From contig NZ_JAAMRF010000009.1 in the NCBI RefSeq assembly GCF_013522725.1, positions 62,001 through 126,000 of the forward strand: a DNA stretch of 64,000 nucleotides. Direction: 5' to 3'. Both the position numbers and the translations under genes were made by a program. This document shows, in pieces, positions 1 through 9,592 of the stretch. The notes below the pieces were generated by a model, which was not told the DNA's origin, made no database searches, and worked only from the letters and a program-made list of their open reading frames with translations. The stretch comes from Stutzerimonas azotifigens (lineage in GTDB: Bacteria > Pseudomonadota > Gammaproteobacteria > Pseudomonadales > Pseudomonadaceae). Numbering within the stretch: the stretch's first letter is position 1; every line of letters begins with the position of its first letter.

Positions 1-92
1 ATGCCGCAGACGTACATGCGCACGCTGTTGCCTTCCAATGGCTGGAAGGCTTCCTTGGTCTTGCTGAGCGTGTTGTAGATCGAGAGCGCCAT
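1..92 (-). CDS. cysS: Cysteinyl-tRNA synthetase, N-terminal fragment (runs off the window)
   Basis: Only the first 30 codons are present; the gene continues beyond base 1. The translated start ([16 protein letters not shown], then a stretch ending RMYVCG) is the typical N-terminus of cysteinyl-tRNA synthetase, where the Cys of VCG is a zinc ligand. The enzyme charges tRNA-Cys in the cytoplasm. The start codon shares one base with the glnS stop codon (TAATG on the minus strand), so the two synthetase genes form a translationally coupled pair, a common Pseudomonas arrangement. Confidence 0.9.
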   Translation of the reverse strand, partial: MALSIYNTLSKTKEAFQPLEGNSVRMYVCG

Positions 93-1759
93 TACTGCCC
101 CCACGAATCGCGCAGGGTGACGGTGCGGTTGAATACCGGCGCGCCGGGCCTGGAGTCCTTCAGGTCGGCGCAGAAGTAACCTTCGCGCTCGAACTGGAAG
201 CGCTCTTCAGGCTGCGCCTGCGCCAGAGACGGCTCGGCGCGGCAGCCGGTCAGTACGACCAGCGAATCCGGGTTGATGTTGTCGAGGAAGCTGCCGCCCT
301 CTTCGCTCTTTTCCGGATTGGCCGAACGGAACAGGCGGTCATACAGACGCACCTCGCATTCGATGCTCTCGGAGGCCGGCACCCAATGGATCACGCCCTT
401 GACCTTGCGCCCTTCCGGGTTCTTGCCAAGGGTGTTCTCGTCATAGGAGCAACGCAGTTCGACGACATTGCCATCGGCGTCCTTGATCGCCTCGTCGGCG
501 CGGATCACATAGCTGCCACGCAGGCGCACTTCCCCGCCGGGAATCAGCCGCTTGTAGCCAGCCGGCGGGACTTCCTCGAAGTCGCTGGCATCGATGTACA
601 GCTCGCGGGAGAACGGCAGCACGCGCACCCCCATGTCCTGCTTCGGATGGCGCGGCAGCTCGAGGTTCTCGACCTTGCCTTCGGGGTAGTTGGTGATCAC
701 CACCTTCAGCGGCTTGAGCACGCACATGGCACGGGCGGCATTGGCATCCAGATCCTCGCGAATGGCGAATTCCAGCATGCCGATATCCACAACGCCGCCG
801 GCGCGGTTGACGCCAATCATGTCGCAGAAGGTACGGATCGAGGCCGGCGTGTAGCCACGGCGGCGATAGCCGGACAGCGTCGACATGCGCGGATCGTCCC
901 AACCGCCGACGTGCTTCTCGTCGACCAGTTGCTTGAGTTTGCGCTTGCTGGTGATGGTGTAGTTCAGGTTGAGCCGGGCGAATTCGTACTGGCGCGGCTT
1001 GGCGGGTACCGGCAGGTTGTCCAGGAACCACTCGTACAGCGGGCGATGATCTTCGAACTCCAGGGTGCAGATCGAGTGGGTGATGCCTTCGAGGGCGTCC
1101 GACTGACCGTGGGTGAAGTCGTAGCTCGGGTAGATGCACCACTTGTCACCCGTCTGGTGATGGTGGGCGTGACGGATGCGATAGAGGATCGGGTCGCGCA
1201 GGTTCATGTTCGGCGCGGCCATGTCGATCTTCGCCCGCAGCGCTCGCGCGCCATCGGGGAAATCACCGGCCTTCATCCGCGCGAACAGGTCGAGGTTCTC
1301 CTCCACGCTACGGTCACGGAACGGGCTGTTCTTGCCCGGCTCGGTCAGGGTGCCGCGGTACTCGCGCGCCTGCTCTGGAGACAAGTCGTCGACGTAGGCC
1401 TTGCCGGCCTCGATCAGGTGGATCGCCCAGTCGTGCAGCTGATCGAAATAGTTCGAGGCGTAACGCTCTTCGCCCGCCCACTGGAAGCCCAGCCACTGCA
1501 CGTCGCTCTTGATCGCATCGATGTATTCCTGGTCTTCCTTGGCCGGGTTGGTGTCGTCGAAGCGCAGGTTGCACTCGCCACCAAACTCCTCGGCCAGGCC
1601 GAAGTTCAGGCAGATCGACTTGGCATGGCCAATGTGCAGGTAGCCGTTGGGCTCCGGCGGGAAGCGGGTGATGACCTTCGCATGTTTACCGGTATCCAGA
1701 TCGGCCTGGACGATGGGGCGAAGAAAGTTCGAAGCGGCGACAGTCTCGGGCTTGCTCAT
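92..1759 (-). CDS. glnS: Glutaminyl-tRNA synthetase
   Basis: 555 residues, the normal length for bacterial GlnRS, which attaches glutamine to tRNA-Gln. The class I HIGH signature lies at residues 42-45 within [14 protein letters not shown]. The KMSKS-like loop is SKRKLKQL at about residue 270. The C-terminal part with PRHPKQDMG and the ending [10 protein letters not shown] is the anticodon-binding beta-barrel region of the GlnRS family. It is the first gene of a glnS-cysS pair on the minus strand; a divergent gap of about 220 bp separates it from ppiB. Confidence 0.97.
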   Translation of the reverse strand: MSKPETVAASNFLRPIVQADLDTGKHAKVITRFPPEPNGYLHIGHAKSICLNFGLAEEFGGECNLRFDDTNPAKEDQEYIDAIKSDVQWLGFQWAGEERYASNYFDQLHDWAIHLIEAGKAYVDDLSPEQAREYRGTLTEPGKNSPFRDRSVEENLDLFARMKAGDFPDGARALRAKIDMAAPNMNLRDPILYRIRHAHHHQTGDKWCIYPSYDFTHGQSDALEGITHSICTLEFEDHRPLYEWFLDNLPVPAKPRQYEFARLNLNYTITSKRKLKQLVDEKHVGGWDDPRMSTLSGYRRRGYTPASIRTFCDMIGVNRAGGVVDIGMLEFAIREDLDANAARAMCVLKPLKVVITNYPEGKVENLELPRHPKQDMGVRVLPFSRELYIDASDFEEVPPAGYKRLIPGGEVRLRGSYVIRADEAIKDADGNVVELRCSYDENTLGKNPEGRKVKGVIHWVPASESIECEVRLYDRLFRSANPEKSEEGGSFLDNINPDSLVVLTGCRAEPSLAQAQPEERFQFEREGYFCADLKDSRPGAPVFNRTVTLRDSWGQ

Positions 1760-1980
1760 GGCGTCCTTAACGTTATGCGGTACGCGGCTCAGGGTAGGCC
1801 GGTCAGATCAAAGGGCTTATGATAGCGGACCCGTCAAAACCCTGACAGAGCAAAGCGCCCGACGCCCACCCTGACTCCGGTAATGACGGTACGAGGCAGC
1901 GATCCGTGCTGAAACCGCGCAGCATTTGCTCCAGCGTCACTGTCGCAACGCTATCTGCCCACCGAAACGGAATAGTTCAA

Positions 1981-2475
1981 ATGATCAAACTCCACACCAA
2001 CCACGGCGTCATCACCCTCAACCTGTTCGAAGACAAGGCCCCGGACACAGTGGCCAACTTCAAGGAATACGTGAGCGCCGGCCATTACGACAACACGGTA
2101 TTTCACCGGGTGATCGGCAACTTCATGATCCAGGGCGGTGGCTTCGAGCCGGGCATGAAGCAGAAGCCAACCCGCACGCCGATCAAGAACGAGGCCAACA
2201 ACGGCCTGTCGAACAAGGTCGGCACCGTCGCCATGGCACGGACCATGGAGCCGCACTCGGCCTCGGCGCAATTCTTCATCAACGTCGCCGACAACACCTT
2301 CCTCGATCACACCGCGCCGACCGTACAGGGTTGGGGCTATACCGTGTTCGGCGAAGTCACCGAAGGCATGGACGTGGTGAACAAGATCAAGGCCGTGGCG
2401 ACGACCATGAAGTCGGGTCACCAGGACGTGCCGGTAGACGACGTCATCATCGAAAAGGCCGAAATTGTCGAGTGA
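1981..2475 (+). CDS. ppiB: Cytoplasmic peptidyl-prolyl cis-trans isomerase B (cyclophilin)
   Basis: 164 residues if started at [16 protein letters not shown], which matches the family N-terminus. An in-frame extension back to 1906 has no cyclophilin similarity and was not used. The cyclophilin core [15 protein letters not shown] contains the catalytic Arg of the FHRV motif, and [10 protein letters not shown] carries the substrate-binding QFFI strand. There is no signal peptide, so it is the cytoplasmic type. It assists folding by isomerising Xaa-Pro bonds. The stop region overlaps the start region of lpxH, indicating a two-gene operon. Confidence 0.96.
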   Translation: MIKLHTNHGVITLNLFEDKAPDTVANFKEYVSAGHYDNTVFHRVIGNFMIQGGGFEPGMKQKPTRTPIKNEANNGLSNKVGTVAMARTMEPHSASAQFFINVADNTFLDHTAPTVQGWGYTVFGEVTEGMDVVNKIKAVATTMKSGHQDVPVDDVIIEKAEIVE

Positions 2476-2479
2476 TGAT

Positions 2480-3202
2480 GTGATCCTGCTGATCTCGGAT
2501 CTGCACCTCGAAGAACAACGCCCGGACATCACCCGGGCGTTTCTGCATTTTCTCGAGACCCGCGCGCCACAGGCCAAGGCACTCTACATTCTGGGCGACT
2601 TCTTCGAGGTCTGGATCGGCGACGATGCGATGTCGCCCTTCCAGCATTCGATTGCCAAGGCCCTGCGCAAATTGAGTGATGGCGGCGTCGCGGTCTACCT
2701 GATGCACGGCAACCGCGATTTTCTGCTTGGCCGCGCGTTCTGCCGCGAAGCCGGCTGCACTCTGTTGGCCGACCCCAGCGTACAGCGATTCAACGGCGAG
2801 CCGGTGCTGCTGATGCACGGCGACAGCCTGTGTACCCGCGACGAGAGTTATATGCGCCTGCGCCGCTGGCTGCGCAATCCGCTGAGCCTGTTCATCCTGC
2901 GCAATCTGCCGCTCTCCACACGGCAGAAACTGGCGAGCAAACTGCGCCGGCAGAGCCGCGAACAGACTCGAATGAAGGCCAGCGACATCGTCGACGTCAC
3001 GCCCGAGGAAGTCCCGCCGTCGCTACGCCGGCATGGCGTCACACGCCTGATTCACGGCCACACTCACCGGCCGGCGGTACACGAACTGGAAGTGGACGGC
3101 CGCCCCGCCCAACGCATCGTGCTCGGCGATTGGGACCAGAAAGGCTGGGCGCTTCAGGTGGACGAGCATGGCTATCAGCTCAGCCCCTTTCCGCTCGTAT
3201 AG
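2480..3202 (+). CDS. lpxH: UDP-2,3-diacylglucosamine hydrolase
   Basis: Calcineurin-like metallophosphoesterase of lipid A synthesis: it cleaves UDP-2,3-diacyl-GlcN to lipid X plus UMP at the inner membrane. Metal-binding motifs appear in order: SDLHL near the N-terminus, [29 protein letters not shown] and HGHTHRP. I chose GTG at 2480, giving [10 protein letters not shown], because family members begin about five residues before SDLHL. A TTG at 2465 would add five residues. The start lies after the ppiB stop in the GTG model, while the TTG model overlaps ppiB. Length is about 240 residues, normal for LpxH. Confidence 0.95.
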   Translation: MILLISDLHLEEQRPDITRAFLHFLETRAPQAKALYILGDFFEVWIGDDAMSPFQHSIAKALRKLSDGGVAVYLMHGNRDFLLGRAFCREAGCTLLADPSVQRFNGEPVLLMHGDSLCTRDESYMRLRRWLRNPLSLFILRNLPLSTRQKLASKLRRQSREQTRMKASDIVDVTPEEVPPSLRRHGVTRLIHGHTHRPAVHELEVDGRPAQRIVLGDWDQKGWALQVDEHGYQLSPFPLV

Positions 3203-3235
3203 CGACCCGCATCCGCCTCGACGCTGATGCCGAGG

Positions 3236-3835
3236 TTAGGCCGCTGCACCGCTGTGGAAGCGCAGTTCCTCATCCGGCGTCAGGATCGCGTCACGCTCGA
3301 CTTCGGCGAAGAACGCAACCCGCTCGTCGATCGGCTCGCCAGCGTATTGGGCAGCCATTTTCAGGTAGTCCTGATAATGCCGCGCCTCCGACTTGAGCAG
3401 CGAGCGATAGAACTTGCCCAGTTCCTCGTCCAGGTGCGGCGCCAACCGATAGAACCGCTCGCACGAGCGCGCCTCGATGAAAGCCCCGACGATCAGCGTA
3501 TCGACCAGCTTGTGCGGCTCGCTGGTGCGGATGTGCTTGTGCAAGCGCTGGGCATAGAGCGACGCACTGACTGGCCGATACGCCACCCCGCGCTTTTTCA
3601 TCAACGCCGCCACCTGCTCGAAATGACGCAACTCCTCACGAGCCAGTCGGGAGAGCTTGTATTGCAGATCGGCTTTCTCGACATAGCGAAATAGCAGCGT
3701 CAGCGCCGTGGATGCCGCCTTTTTCTCACAGTTGGCGTGGTCGATCAGCAGTACGTCCTGATGATCCAGGGCCTGCTCGATCCAGCTGGCAGGCGTCGGG
3801 CACAACAGGAAGGTTTCGATTTCGGGCAGCAGCAT
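3236..3835 (-). CDS. miaE: tRNA-(ms2io6A37) hydroxylase MiaE
   Basis: 199 residues of a ferritin-like di-iron hydroxylase that hydroxylates the isopentenyl group of ms2i6A37 in tRNA using O2. The ligand pattern is visible: the Glu of ANCEKKAAS, REELRHFEQV (E..H), IEARSCERF, and SEARHYQDYL (E..H). It is convergent with lpxH across a 33-bp gap that holds only a weak inverted repeat. miaE is patchily distributed among Gammaproteobacteria but usual in Pseudomonas. Confidence 0.94.
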   Translation of the reverse strand: MLLPEIETFLLCPTPASWIEQALDHQDVLLIDHANCEKKAASTALTLLFRYVEKADLQYKLSRLAREELRHFEQVAALMKKRGVAYRPVSASLYAQRLHKHIRTSEPHKLVDTLIVGAFIEARSCERFYRLAPHLDEELGKFYRSLLKSEARHYQDYLKMAAQYAGEPIDERVAFFAEVERDAILTPDEELRFHSGAAA

Positions 3836-3985
3836 GGGTGTCCTGGACGGGTCCTGGGAAAAGGCGCGCCATTATACGAATGGCGCGGCTGGCGGCCAGC
3901 CCGGCAGTCTGACTCAGGTCAAAACCACCACTGCCAGCGGCCATCTATAGTGATTACCAGCTCAGCCAAAAGAAGGAGAACGGCC

Positions 3986-4849
3986 ATGCAAGCCATTAGC
4001 AGCATCCTGGTGATCATCAAGGCGGAAAACGACCAGGGCCTGGCTCTCAAGCGCGCCAAGCTCATCGCCGGTGTCAGTAAGTCGCATCTGCACCTGCTGA
4101 TATGCGAACGAAAGCATGAGCACGGCGCGCAGCTGCAGGCGCTGCGCGCGCTCTTGGAGGAAGAAGGCCTCAGCGTCAGCGCTGAACAGGCATGGCATGA
4201 AAACCCATGGCAGACCGCTATTGCCGTTCAGCAGGCCCAAGGCTGCGGCCTGGTGATCAAGCAACACCTGCCCGACAATCCGTTCAAACGCGCCCTGCTC
4301 ACGCCGGACGACTGGAAGCTGCTGCGCTATTGCCCCTGCCCAGTGCTCATGGTCAAGACCGATACACCCTGGACCGGAGGCAAGATCCTCGCTGCGGTGG
4401 ACGTTGGCAATGCGGACCTTGAACACCGCACGCTGCATGCGGGCATCGTCAGCCACGGCTTCGAGATCGCGCGCCTGGCTGACGGTGAGCTGCATGTAAT
4501 CAGCGCGCACCCTTCGGCCATGCTGTCGGCGGCCGACCCGGCCTTCCAATTGCGCGAAACCATCGAAGCGCGCTATCGGGAAGCCTGCAAGGCATTCCAG
4601 AACGAGTACGGCATCAGCGACGCGCAATTGCACATCGAAGAAGGTCCGGCCGACGCGCTGATACCGAAGGTGTCGCACGAACTGGGCGCCGTGGTAACGG
4701 TCATCGGCACCGTCGCGCGGACAGGGTTCTCAGGCGCACTGATGGGCAATACCGCCGAGGTCGTGCTCGACGCGCTGGACAGCGATGTCCTGGTACTCAA
4801 ACCCGAAGACATTATCGGCCACCTCGAGGACCTGGTGGCTCAACGCTGA
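3986..4849 (+). CDS. Tandem universal stress protein (UspE type)
   Basis: 287 residues with two Usp-like halves. The C-terminal half ends in VIGTVARTGFSGALMGNTA followed by DSDVLVLKPEDI, which matches the nucleotide-binding G-rich loop of UspE-type proteins. The N-terminal half (about residues 1-135, ending PCPVLMVKTD) is a degenerate Usp domain. ATG at 3986 follows a strong AGGAG at 3974. UspE-like proteins act in stress survival and anaerobic fitness; the exact role here is inferred. Monocistronic, convergent with the DUF1289 gene. Confidence 0.85.
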   Translation: MQAISSILVIIKAENDQGLALKRAKLIAGVSKSHLHLLICERKHEHGAQLQALRALLEEEGLSVSAEQAWHENPWQTAIAVQQAQGCGLVIKQHLPDNPFKRALLTPDDWKLLRYCPCPVLMVKTDTPWTGGKILAAVDVGNADLEHRTLHAGIVSHGFEIARLADGELHVISAHPSAMLSAADPAFQLRETIEARYREACKAFQNEYGISDAQLHIEEGPADALIPKVSHELGAVVTVIGTVARTGFSGALMGNTAEVVLDALDSDVLVLKPEDIIGHLEDLVAQR

Positions 4850-4857
4850 CAGAGCGA

Positions 4858-5334
4858 CTAGACGCGGACTTCAATACCCTCGACCAGAAAACGCGGCGCG
4901 ATATAGCGCTCATAGTGCGCTTCCGACAAGAGGAAGAACTCGCGATCGATGGCCTCCCGCAACTGTGGCAAGGGCCAGTCGCGAAACTCGGGCAGCAGCG
5001 CGACGCCATAGGCCTCCACTTGCTGGATCACCCGCGAGCCGCGCGCGATCAGCTGATACGCCCAGCAATAAGGCGACTGCTCCGGGACGAAACGCACCTG
5101 GCGCGCTTCCAGTTGGCTGCGCAGCAACGGCGCGTCGAACACCTCGAGCTTGGCGGTCATCACCTGCACCAGGAGGATCTCCAGGCGCCGCCATACGGCG
5201 CGCTTCTCTTCGTCGCTATAGGCGTTCCAGTTCACCACCTCATGATGGAAGCGCTTGCAGCCGCGGCAGACGAGATCGCCATAGACAGTCGAACAGAGGC
5301 CGACACAGGGCGTTTTGATGCGATGGTTGGACAT
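4858..5334 (-). CDS. DUF1289 domain-containing protein
   Basis: 158 residues starting MSNHRIKTPC. The N-terminal quarter is a DUF1289 module: CVGLCSTVYGDLVCRGCKRF, four cysteines typical of this small putative metal-binding family, followed by EVVNW. The remainder (YSDEEKRAVWRRLEILL onward, ending RFLVEGIEVRV) is a Pseudomonas-type extension without a recognisable catalytic motif. A frame-open extension to 5472 is low-complexity and unlikely to be translated. Function unknown. Confidence 0.8.
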   Translation of the reverse strand: MSNHRIKTPCVGLCSTVYGDLVCRGCKRFHHEVVNWNAYSDEEKRAVWRRLEILLVQVMTAKLEVFDAPLLRSQLEARQVRFVPEQSPYCWAYQLIARGSRVIQQVEAYGVALLPEFRDWPLPQLREAIDREFFLLSEAHYERYIAPRFLVEGIEVRV

Positions 5335-5497
5335 GGGACGCGAATGATCTGAACAGGCACGTATCTTAGACTTTTGTCCAAGCCTGGTCACCGCCGCCAT
5401 CGCCGCGACCACCACCCACGCCGCTTGCCGTGTGCCGCATGGCTGCGGCGCAGGTGCACTCCTGCGGCGCATTGACGCGGCGCAAGCCCAGCGTCGC

Positions 5498-5526
5498 TTA
5501 ACTTCAGCGGCTCTTTCCAGTAGAAT
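5498..5526 (+). promoter_or_regulatory. Candidate sigma-70 promoter for acnB
   Basis: TTAACT at 5498-5503 and TAGAAT at 5521-5526 are separated by 17 bp, a good vegetative promoter geometry (4/6 and 5/6 matches to consensus). Transcription would start near 5533, about 195 bases before the acnB start codon, placing the inverted-repeat element inside the leader. Prediction only. Confidence 0.5.
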
Positions 5527-5558
5527 CAGTCCGCCGTTTTAGGCGCCACTGTCCACAA

Positions 5559-5676
5559 GAAGCTGTTTTCAAAGCGTCACGAGCACAGTTGAACCGGCTG
5601 CAAGCCGGGCGCGCAGAATCGCAAGTTTTTGCCCTCCCGGCCTCATCATCCGCCGTAAAACTTTGAAAACAGCTTC
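5559..5676. repeat. 118-bp element with perfect 16-bp terminal inverted repeats in the acnB leader
   Basis: GAAGCTGTTTTCAAAG at 5559-5574 is exactly reverse-complementary to CTTTGAAAACAGCTTC at 5661-5676. The 86-bp interior has no open reading frame of note and contains a smaller hairpin, CCGGCT/AGCCGG at 5594-5608. Size and terminal symmetry resemble a MITE or REP-like element, but no target-site duplication is obvious and no second copy exists in this window. If transcribed from the predicted upstream promoter it would form a long stem in the acnB leader RNA, so a native structured leader is the alternative. Confidence 0.6.
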
Positions 5677-5727
5677 CGGATGTGCGTTCCGATGAAACCC
5701 ATTGGAACCAATGATGAGGGTATAACT

Positions 5728-8337
5728 GTGCTTGAAGCCTACCGCAAACACGTACAAGAGCGTGCCGACCAGGGCATCGTGCCCCAGCCGCTGAACGCCG
5801 AGCAGACCGCAGGCCTGGTCGACCTCCTGAAGAACCCGCCCGCCGGCGAAGAAGAATTCCTCCTCGATCTGATCACCAACCGCGTACCGCCGGGCGTGGA
5901 CGAGGCCGCCTACGTCAAGGCCGCTTTCCTGTCCGCTCTGGCCAAGGGTGAAGCGGCCTCTCCGCTGATCGGCAAGCAGCGCGCCGTCGAGCTGCTTGGC
6001 ACCATGCAGGGCGGCTACAACATCGCCACCATGGTCGAGCTGCTGGACGACGCCGACCTCGGCGCCACCGCCGCCGAACAGCTCAAGCACACCCTGCTGA
6101 TGTTCGACGCCTTCCATGACGTCGCTGAAAAGGCCAAGGCTGGCAACGCGAACGCCAAGGCCGTACTGCAGTCGTGGGCCGATGGCGAGTGGTTCAAGAA
6201 GCGCCCGATGCTGGCTGACAAGATCAGCCTGACCGTGTTCAAGGTCACCGGCGAAACCAACACCGACGATCTGTCCCCGGCGCCTGACGCCTGGTCGCGC
6301 CCTGACATCCCGCTGCATGCCCTGGCGATGCTGAAGATGGCACGTGAAGGCATCGAACCCGACCAGCCGGGCTCCATCGGCCCGCTGAAGCAGATCGAAG
6401 GCCTGCGCGCCAAGGGATTCCCGATCGCCTACGTCGGCGACGTGGTCGGCACCGGCTCCTCGCGCAAGTCCGCCACCAACTCGGTGCTGTGGTTCTTTGG
6501 CGACGATATCCCCTACGTGCCGAACAAGCGTGCCGGCGGTTTCTGCTTCGGCTCCAAGATCGCTCCGATCTTCTATAACACCATGGAAGACGCTGGTGCC
6601 CTGCCGATCGAATTCGACGTCTCCGGCCTGAACATGGGCGACGTCATCGACGTCTACCCTTATGCCGGCAAGGTCTGCAAGCACGGTACCGAAGAGGTAC
6701 TGGCCACCTTCGAGATGAAGACGCCCGTACTGCTCGACGAAGTCCGCGCTGGCGGCCGTATTCCTCTGATCGTGGGCCGCGGCCTGACCGAAAAGGCGCG
6801 TGCCGAGCTGGGCCTGGGCCCGACCGACCTGTTCAAGCTGCCAGAAGCTCCGGTCGATACCGGCAAGGGCTTCACCCTGGCACAGAAGATGGTCGGCAAG
6901 GCCTGCGGCCTGCCGGAAGGCAAAGGCGTTCGTCCGGGCACCTATTGCGAGCCGAAGATGACCACCGTCGGCTCCCAGGACACCACCGGCCCGATGACCC
7001 GCGACGAGCTCAAGGACCTGGCTTGCCTAGGCTTCTCCACCGATCTGGTGATGCAGTCGTTCTGCCACACCGCGGCTTATCCGAAGCCGATCGACGTCAA
7101 GACCCACCACACGCTGCCTGACTTCATCATGACCCGCGGCGGCGTTTCCCTGCGCCCAGGCGATGGCATCATCCACAGCTGGCTGAACCGCATGCTGCTG
7201 CCCGATACCGTCGGTACCGGTGGCGACTCGCACACCCGCTTCCCGATCGGCATTTCCTTTCCGGCCGGTTCCGGCCTGGTTGCCTTCGCCGCAGCGACCG
7301 GCGTGATGCCGCTGGACATGCCCGAGTCGGTACTGGTTCGCTTCAAGGGCAAGATGCAGCCTGGCATCACCCTGCGTGACCTGGTACATGCGATTCCCTA
7401 CTACGCCATTCAGAAAGGACTTCTGACGGTCGAGAAGAAGGGCAAGAAGAACATCTTCTCCGGTCGCATCTTGGAAATCGAAGGCCTCGAGACGCTGACT
7501 GTCGAGCAAGCGTTCGAACTGTCCGACGCGTCGGCCGAGCGCTCCGCCGCTGGCTGCACCATCAAGCTCTCGAAAGAGTCGATCGCCGAATACCTGAAAT
7601 CCAACATCACCCTGCTGCGCTGGATGATCGGTGAAGGCTACGGCGATGCCCGTACTCTGGAGCGTCGTGCACAGGCAATGGAAGCCTGGCTGGCCAATCC
7701 GGAACTGATGACCGCAGACGCCGATGCCGAATACACCGAAGTCATCGAGATCGACCTGGCCGAAGTGACCGAGCCCGTGCTCTGCGCGCCGAACGACCCG
7801 GACGATGCCCGCCTGCTTTCTCAGGTAGCCGGCGACAAGATCGACGAAGTGTTCATCGGTTCTTGCATGACCAACATCGGCCACTTCCGCGCTGCCGGCA
7901 AGCTGCTCGACAAGGTCAAGGGCGGCATTCCGACCCGCCTGTGGCTGGCTCCGCCAACCAAGATGGACGCTCACCAGCTGACCGAGGAAGGCTATTACGG
8001 CATCTACGGCAAGGCCGGTGCACGGATGGAAATGCCGGGCTGCTCGCTGTGCATGGGTAACCAGGCACGCGTAGCGTCGAACTCGACAGTGGTGTCCACC
8101 TCGACCCGTAACTTCCCGAACCGCCTCGGTGACGGCGCCAACGTCTACCTGGCATCCGCCGAACTGGCCTCGGTCGCCTCGATTCTGGGTCGCCTGCCAA
8201 CGGTCGAGGAATACATGCAGTACGCAGCGGATATCGACAGCATGGCTGCCGACGTCTACCGCTACCTGTCCTTCGATCAGATCGCCGAGTTCCGTGAAGC
8301 TGCGGCTAACGCGAAGATCCCGGTGGTCCAGGCCTAA
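5728..8337 (+). CDS. acnB: Aconitate hydratase B (bifunctional aconitase / 2-methylisocitrate dehydratase family)
   Basis: 869 residues from the GTG at 5728 (reading [16 protein letters not shown]), the expected length and N-terminus for Pseudomonas AcnB. GAGGG at 5715-5719 is a suitable ribosome-binding site. The upstream ATG at 5680 would add 16 atypical residues inside the leader. AcnB interconverts citrate and isocitrate in the TCA cycle. The [4Fe-4S] ligands lie in [12 protein letters not shown] and [12 protein letters not shown]. The order is HEAT-like domain, swivel domain 4, then the catalytic domains, as in the AcnB subfamily. The gene stands alone and ends in a strong terminator. 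Its activity overlaps chemically with AcnD of the methylcitrate operon downstream. Confidence 0.97.
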   Translation: MLEAYRKHVQERADQGIVPQPLNAEQTAGLVDLLKNPPAGEEEFLLDLITNRVPPGVDEAAYVKAAFLSALAKGEAASPLIGKQRAVELLGTMQGGYNIATMVELLDDADLGATAAEQLKHTLLMFDAFHDVAEKAKAGNANAKAVLQSWADGEWFKKRPMLADKISLTVFKVTGETNTDDLSPAPDAWSRPDIPLHALAMLKMAREGIEPDQPGSIGPLKQIEGLRAKGFPIAYVGDVVGTGSSRKSATNSVLWFFGDDIPYVPNKRAGGFCFGSKIAPIFYNTMEDAGALPIEFDVSGLNMGDVIDVYPYAGKVCKHGTEEVLATFEMKTPVLLDEVRAGGRIPLIVGRGLTEKARAELGLGPTDLFKLPEAPVDTGKGFTLAQKMVGKACGLPEGKGVRPGTYCEPKMTTVGSQDTTGPMTRDELKDLACLGFSTDLVMQSFCHTAAYPKPIDVKTHHTLPDFIMTRGGVSLRPGDGIIHSWLNRMLLPDTVGTGGDSHTRFPIGISFPAGSGLVAFAAATGVMPLDMPESVLVRFKGKMQPGITLRDLVHAIPYYAIQKGLLTVEKKGKKNIFSGRILEIEGLETLTVEQAFELSDASAERSAAGCTIKLSKESIAEYLKSNITLLRWMIGEGYGDARTLERRAQAMEAWLANPELMTADADAEYTEVIEIDLAEVTEPVLCAPNDPDDARLLSQVAGDKIDEVFIGSCMTNIGHFRAAGKLLDKVKGGIPTRLWLAPPTKMDAHQLTEEGYYGIYGKAGARMEMPGCSLCMGNQARVASNSTVVSTSTRNFPNRLGDGANVYLASAELASVASILGRLPTVEEYMQYAADIDSMAADVYRYLSFDQIAEFREAAANAKIPVVQA

Positions 8338-8351
8338 GGGTCCGCCAAAAG

Positions 8352-8376
8352 CCCCGCCTAGTGCGGGGTTTTTTTT
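8352..8376 (+). terminator. Rho-independent terminator of acnB
   Basis: CCCCGC (8352-8357) pairs with GCGGGG (8363-8368) across a 5-base loop and is followed by eight T residues. It starts 14 bp after the acnB stop codon. Confidence 0.9.
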
Positions 8377-8462
8377 GCCTGGATCAGGGCGTACAAGGGC
8401 TCATCACAAGCTTATGTCACATCACTCGATACCGCGGCTGCAGACAAAATCGCAGGCAAAGA

Positions 8463-8486
8463 AAAGCCCGGCATGAGCCGGGCTTT
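8463..8486 (-). terminator. Rho-independent terminator of oprF
   Basis: A ten-base-pair stem, AAAGCCCGGC with GCCGGGCTTT, has a 4-base loop (ATGA). Read on the minus strand it ends in a T-rich tail. It lies about 20 bp beyond the oprF stop codon and is convergent with the acnB terminator. Confidence 0.85.
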
Positions 8487-8506
8487 CCTGCTGCGAGGCG
8501 CGTCGA

Positions 8507-9499
8507 TTAACGCACTTGCGCTTCTACTTCAGCTTCAACGCGACGGTTGATGGCACGACCGTCCTCGGTGCTGTTGTCAGCAACCGGACGGGACTCACCA
8601 TAACCAACCGAGTTCACGCGACCGCCTTCGACACCGTACTGGTTGACCAGCACTTCACGAACGGCATTTGCGCGGCGCTCGGACAGGCGCTGGTTGTACT
8701 GATCGGTACCGACCGAGTCAGTGTGGCCTTCCACGGTGGTGGAAGTCTGCGGGTACTGCTGCATGAAGTCAGCCAGGTTCTTGATGTCCGAGTAGCTCTC
8801 TTCACGAACGCGAGCGCGGTCGAAATCGAACTTCACGTCCAACTCGACGCGGACCACTTCTGGAGCTGGCTCCGGCTCCGGCTCAGCAGCGGCAACAGGC
8901 ATTGGAGCCGGCTCAGGGGTCGGCTCGACAGCCGCGACCTGACGAGCACCGCCGCCAAAGTTCACGCCTACGCCCACGCCAGCCATCCATTCGCCTTCGT
9001 CGGCATCGATGTTGTACATGCCGTCAACGCCAGCACGTGCATAGACGTTCTCAGTGAAGTAGTACTTCACACCGGTGCCAATGTTGGCAAAGGTGCTGCG
9101 GTCACGGCCGCTACGAGTAGCCTGACCGATGCTCTGATGAGCCACACCAGCGGAGACGTAAGGACGCAGACCAACACCCGGCTGACCGAAGTGGTACAGG
9201 GCGTCGAGGGAAGTCAGGCTACCCTTGATATCCTTGTGGCGGCCGTTCTGCACACGGTCGTCTGAGTTGATGTCATGGTATTCACCATAAGACAACGCCA
9301 GTTCAACGTCGTCGGTCAGGAAGTAACCGACGCTTGCACCGTACAGTTCGCCATTTTCGATATTGCGCGAGCTGTCAGTGAAATAGTGCTTGCCGAAAGC
9401 TTCCACCTCGACAGCGCCTTGGCCCTGAGCCAGCGCGCTGAGTGAAGTGGCGGCAACCAGAGAGCCAATGACAACGCCTAAGGTGTTTTTCAGTTTCAT
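8507..9499 (-). CDS. oprF: Major outer-membrane porin OprF (OmpA family)
   Basis: 330 residues. A signal peptide (MKLKNTLGVVIGSLVAATSLSALAQ) precedes an N-terminal eight-stranded OmpA-type barrel (about 25-180). A Pro/Glu-rich hinge follows (EPTPEPAP and a second PEPEPAPE run), then a C-terminal peptidoglycan-binding OmpA domain with VEGHTDSVGTDQYNQRLSERRA. OprF is a general porin and structural anchor between outer membrane and peptidoglycan. There is no cysteine anywhere in the protein, whereas P. aeruginosa OprF has four clustered near the hinge. It follows sigX; SigX-dependent transcription of oprF is known in Pseudomonas. Confidence 0.97.
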   Translation of the reverse strand: MKLKNTLGVVIGSLVAATSLSALAQGQGAVEVEAFGKHYFTDSSRNIENGELYGASVGYFLTDDVELALSYGEYHDINSDDRVQNGRHKDIKGSLTSLDALYHFGQPGVGLRPYVSAGVAHQSIGQATRSGRDRSTFANIGTGVKYYFTENVYARAGVDGMYNIDADEGEWMAGVGVGVNFGGGARQVAAVEPTPEPAPMPVAAAEPEPEPAPEVVRVELDVKFDFDRARVREESYSDIKNLADFMQQYPQTSTTVEGHTDSVGTDQYNQRLSERRANAVREVLVNQYGVEGGRVNSVGYGESRPVADNSTEDGRAINRRVEAEVEAQVR

Positions 9500-9592
9500 C
9501 CGTAAATCCCCATCTGTGGTTGGTATCAGAACAATCTAAGGAAACCGGGTGTACCAAAGCCTGTTCGCTGAGAATCAGACAACTTTCTGGCT

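Noticed and set aside
386..1822. 478-codon open frame antisense to glnS
   Set aside because: High-GC third-position bias produces long antisense frames; it has no family resemblance and glnS on the other strand is unambiguous.
3203..3235. Possible terminator between lpxH and miaE
   Set aside because: Only a 5-bp CCTCG/CGAGG stem with a long loop and no T run.
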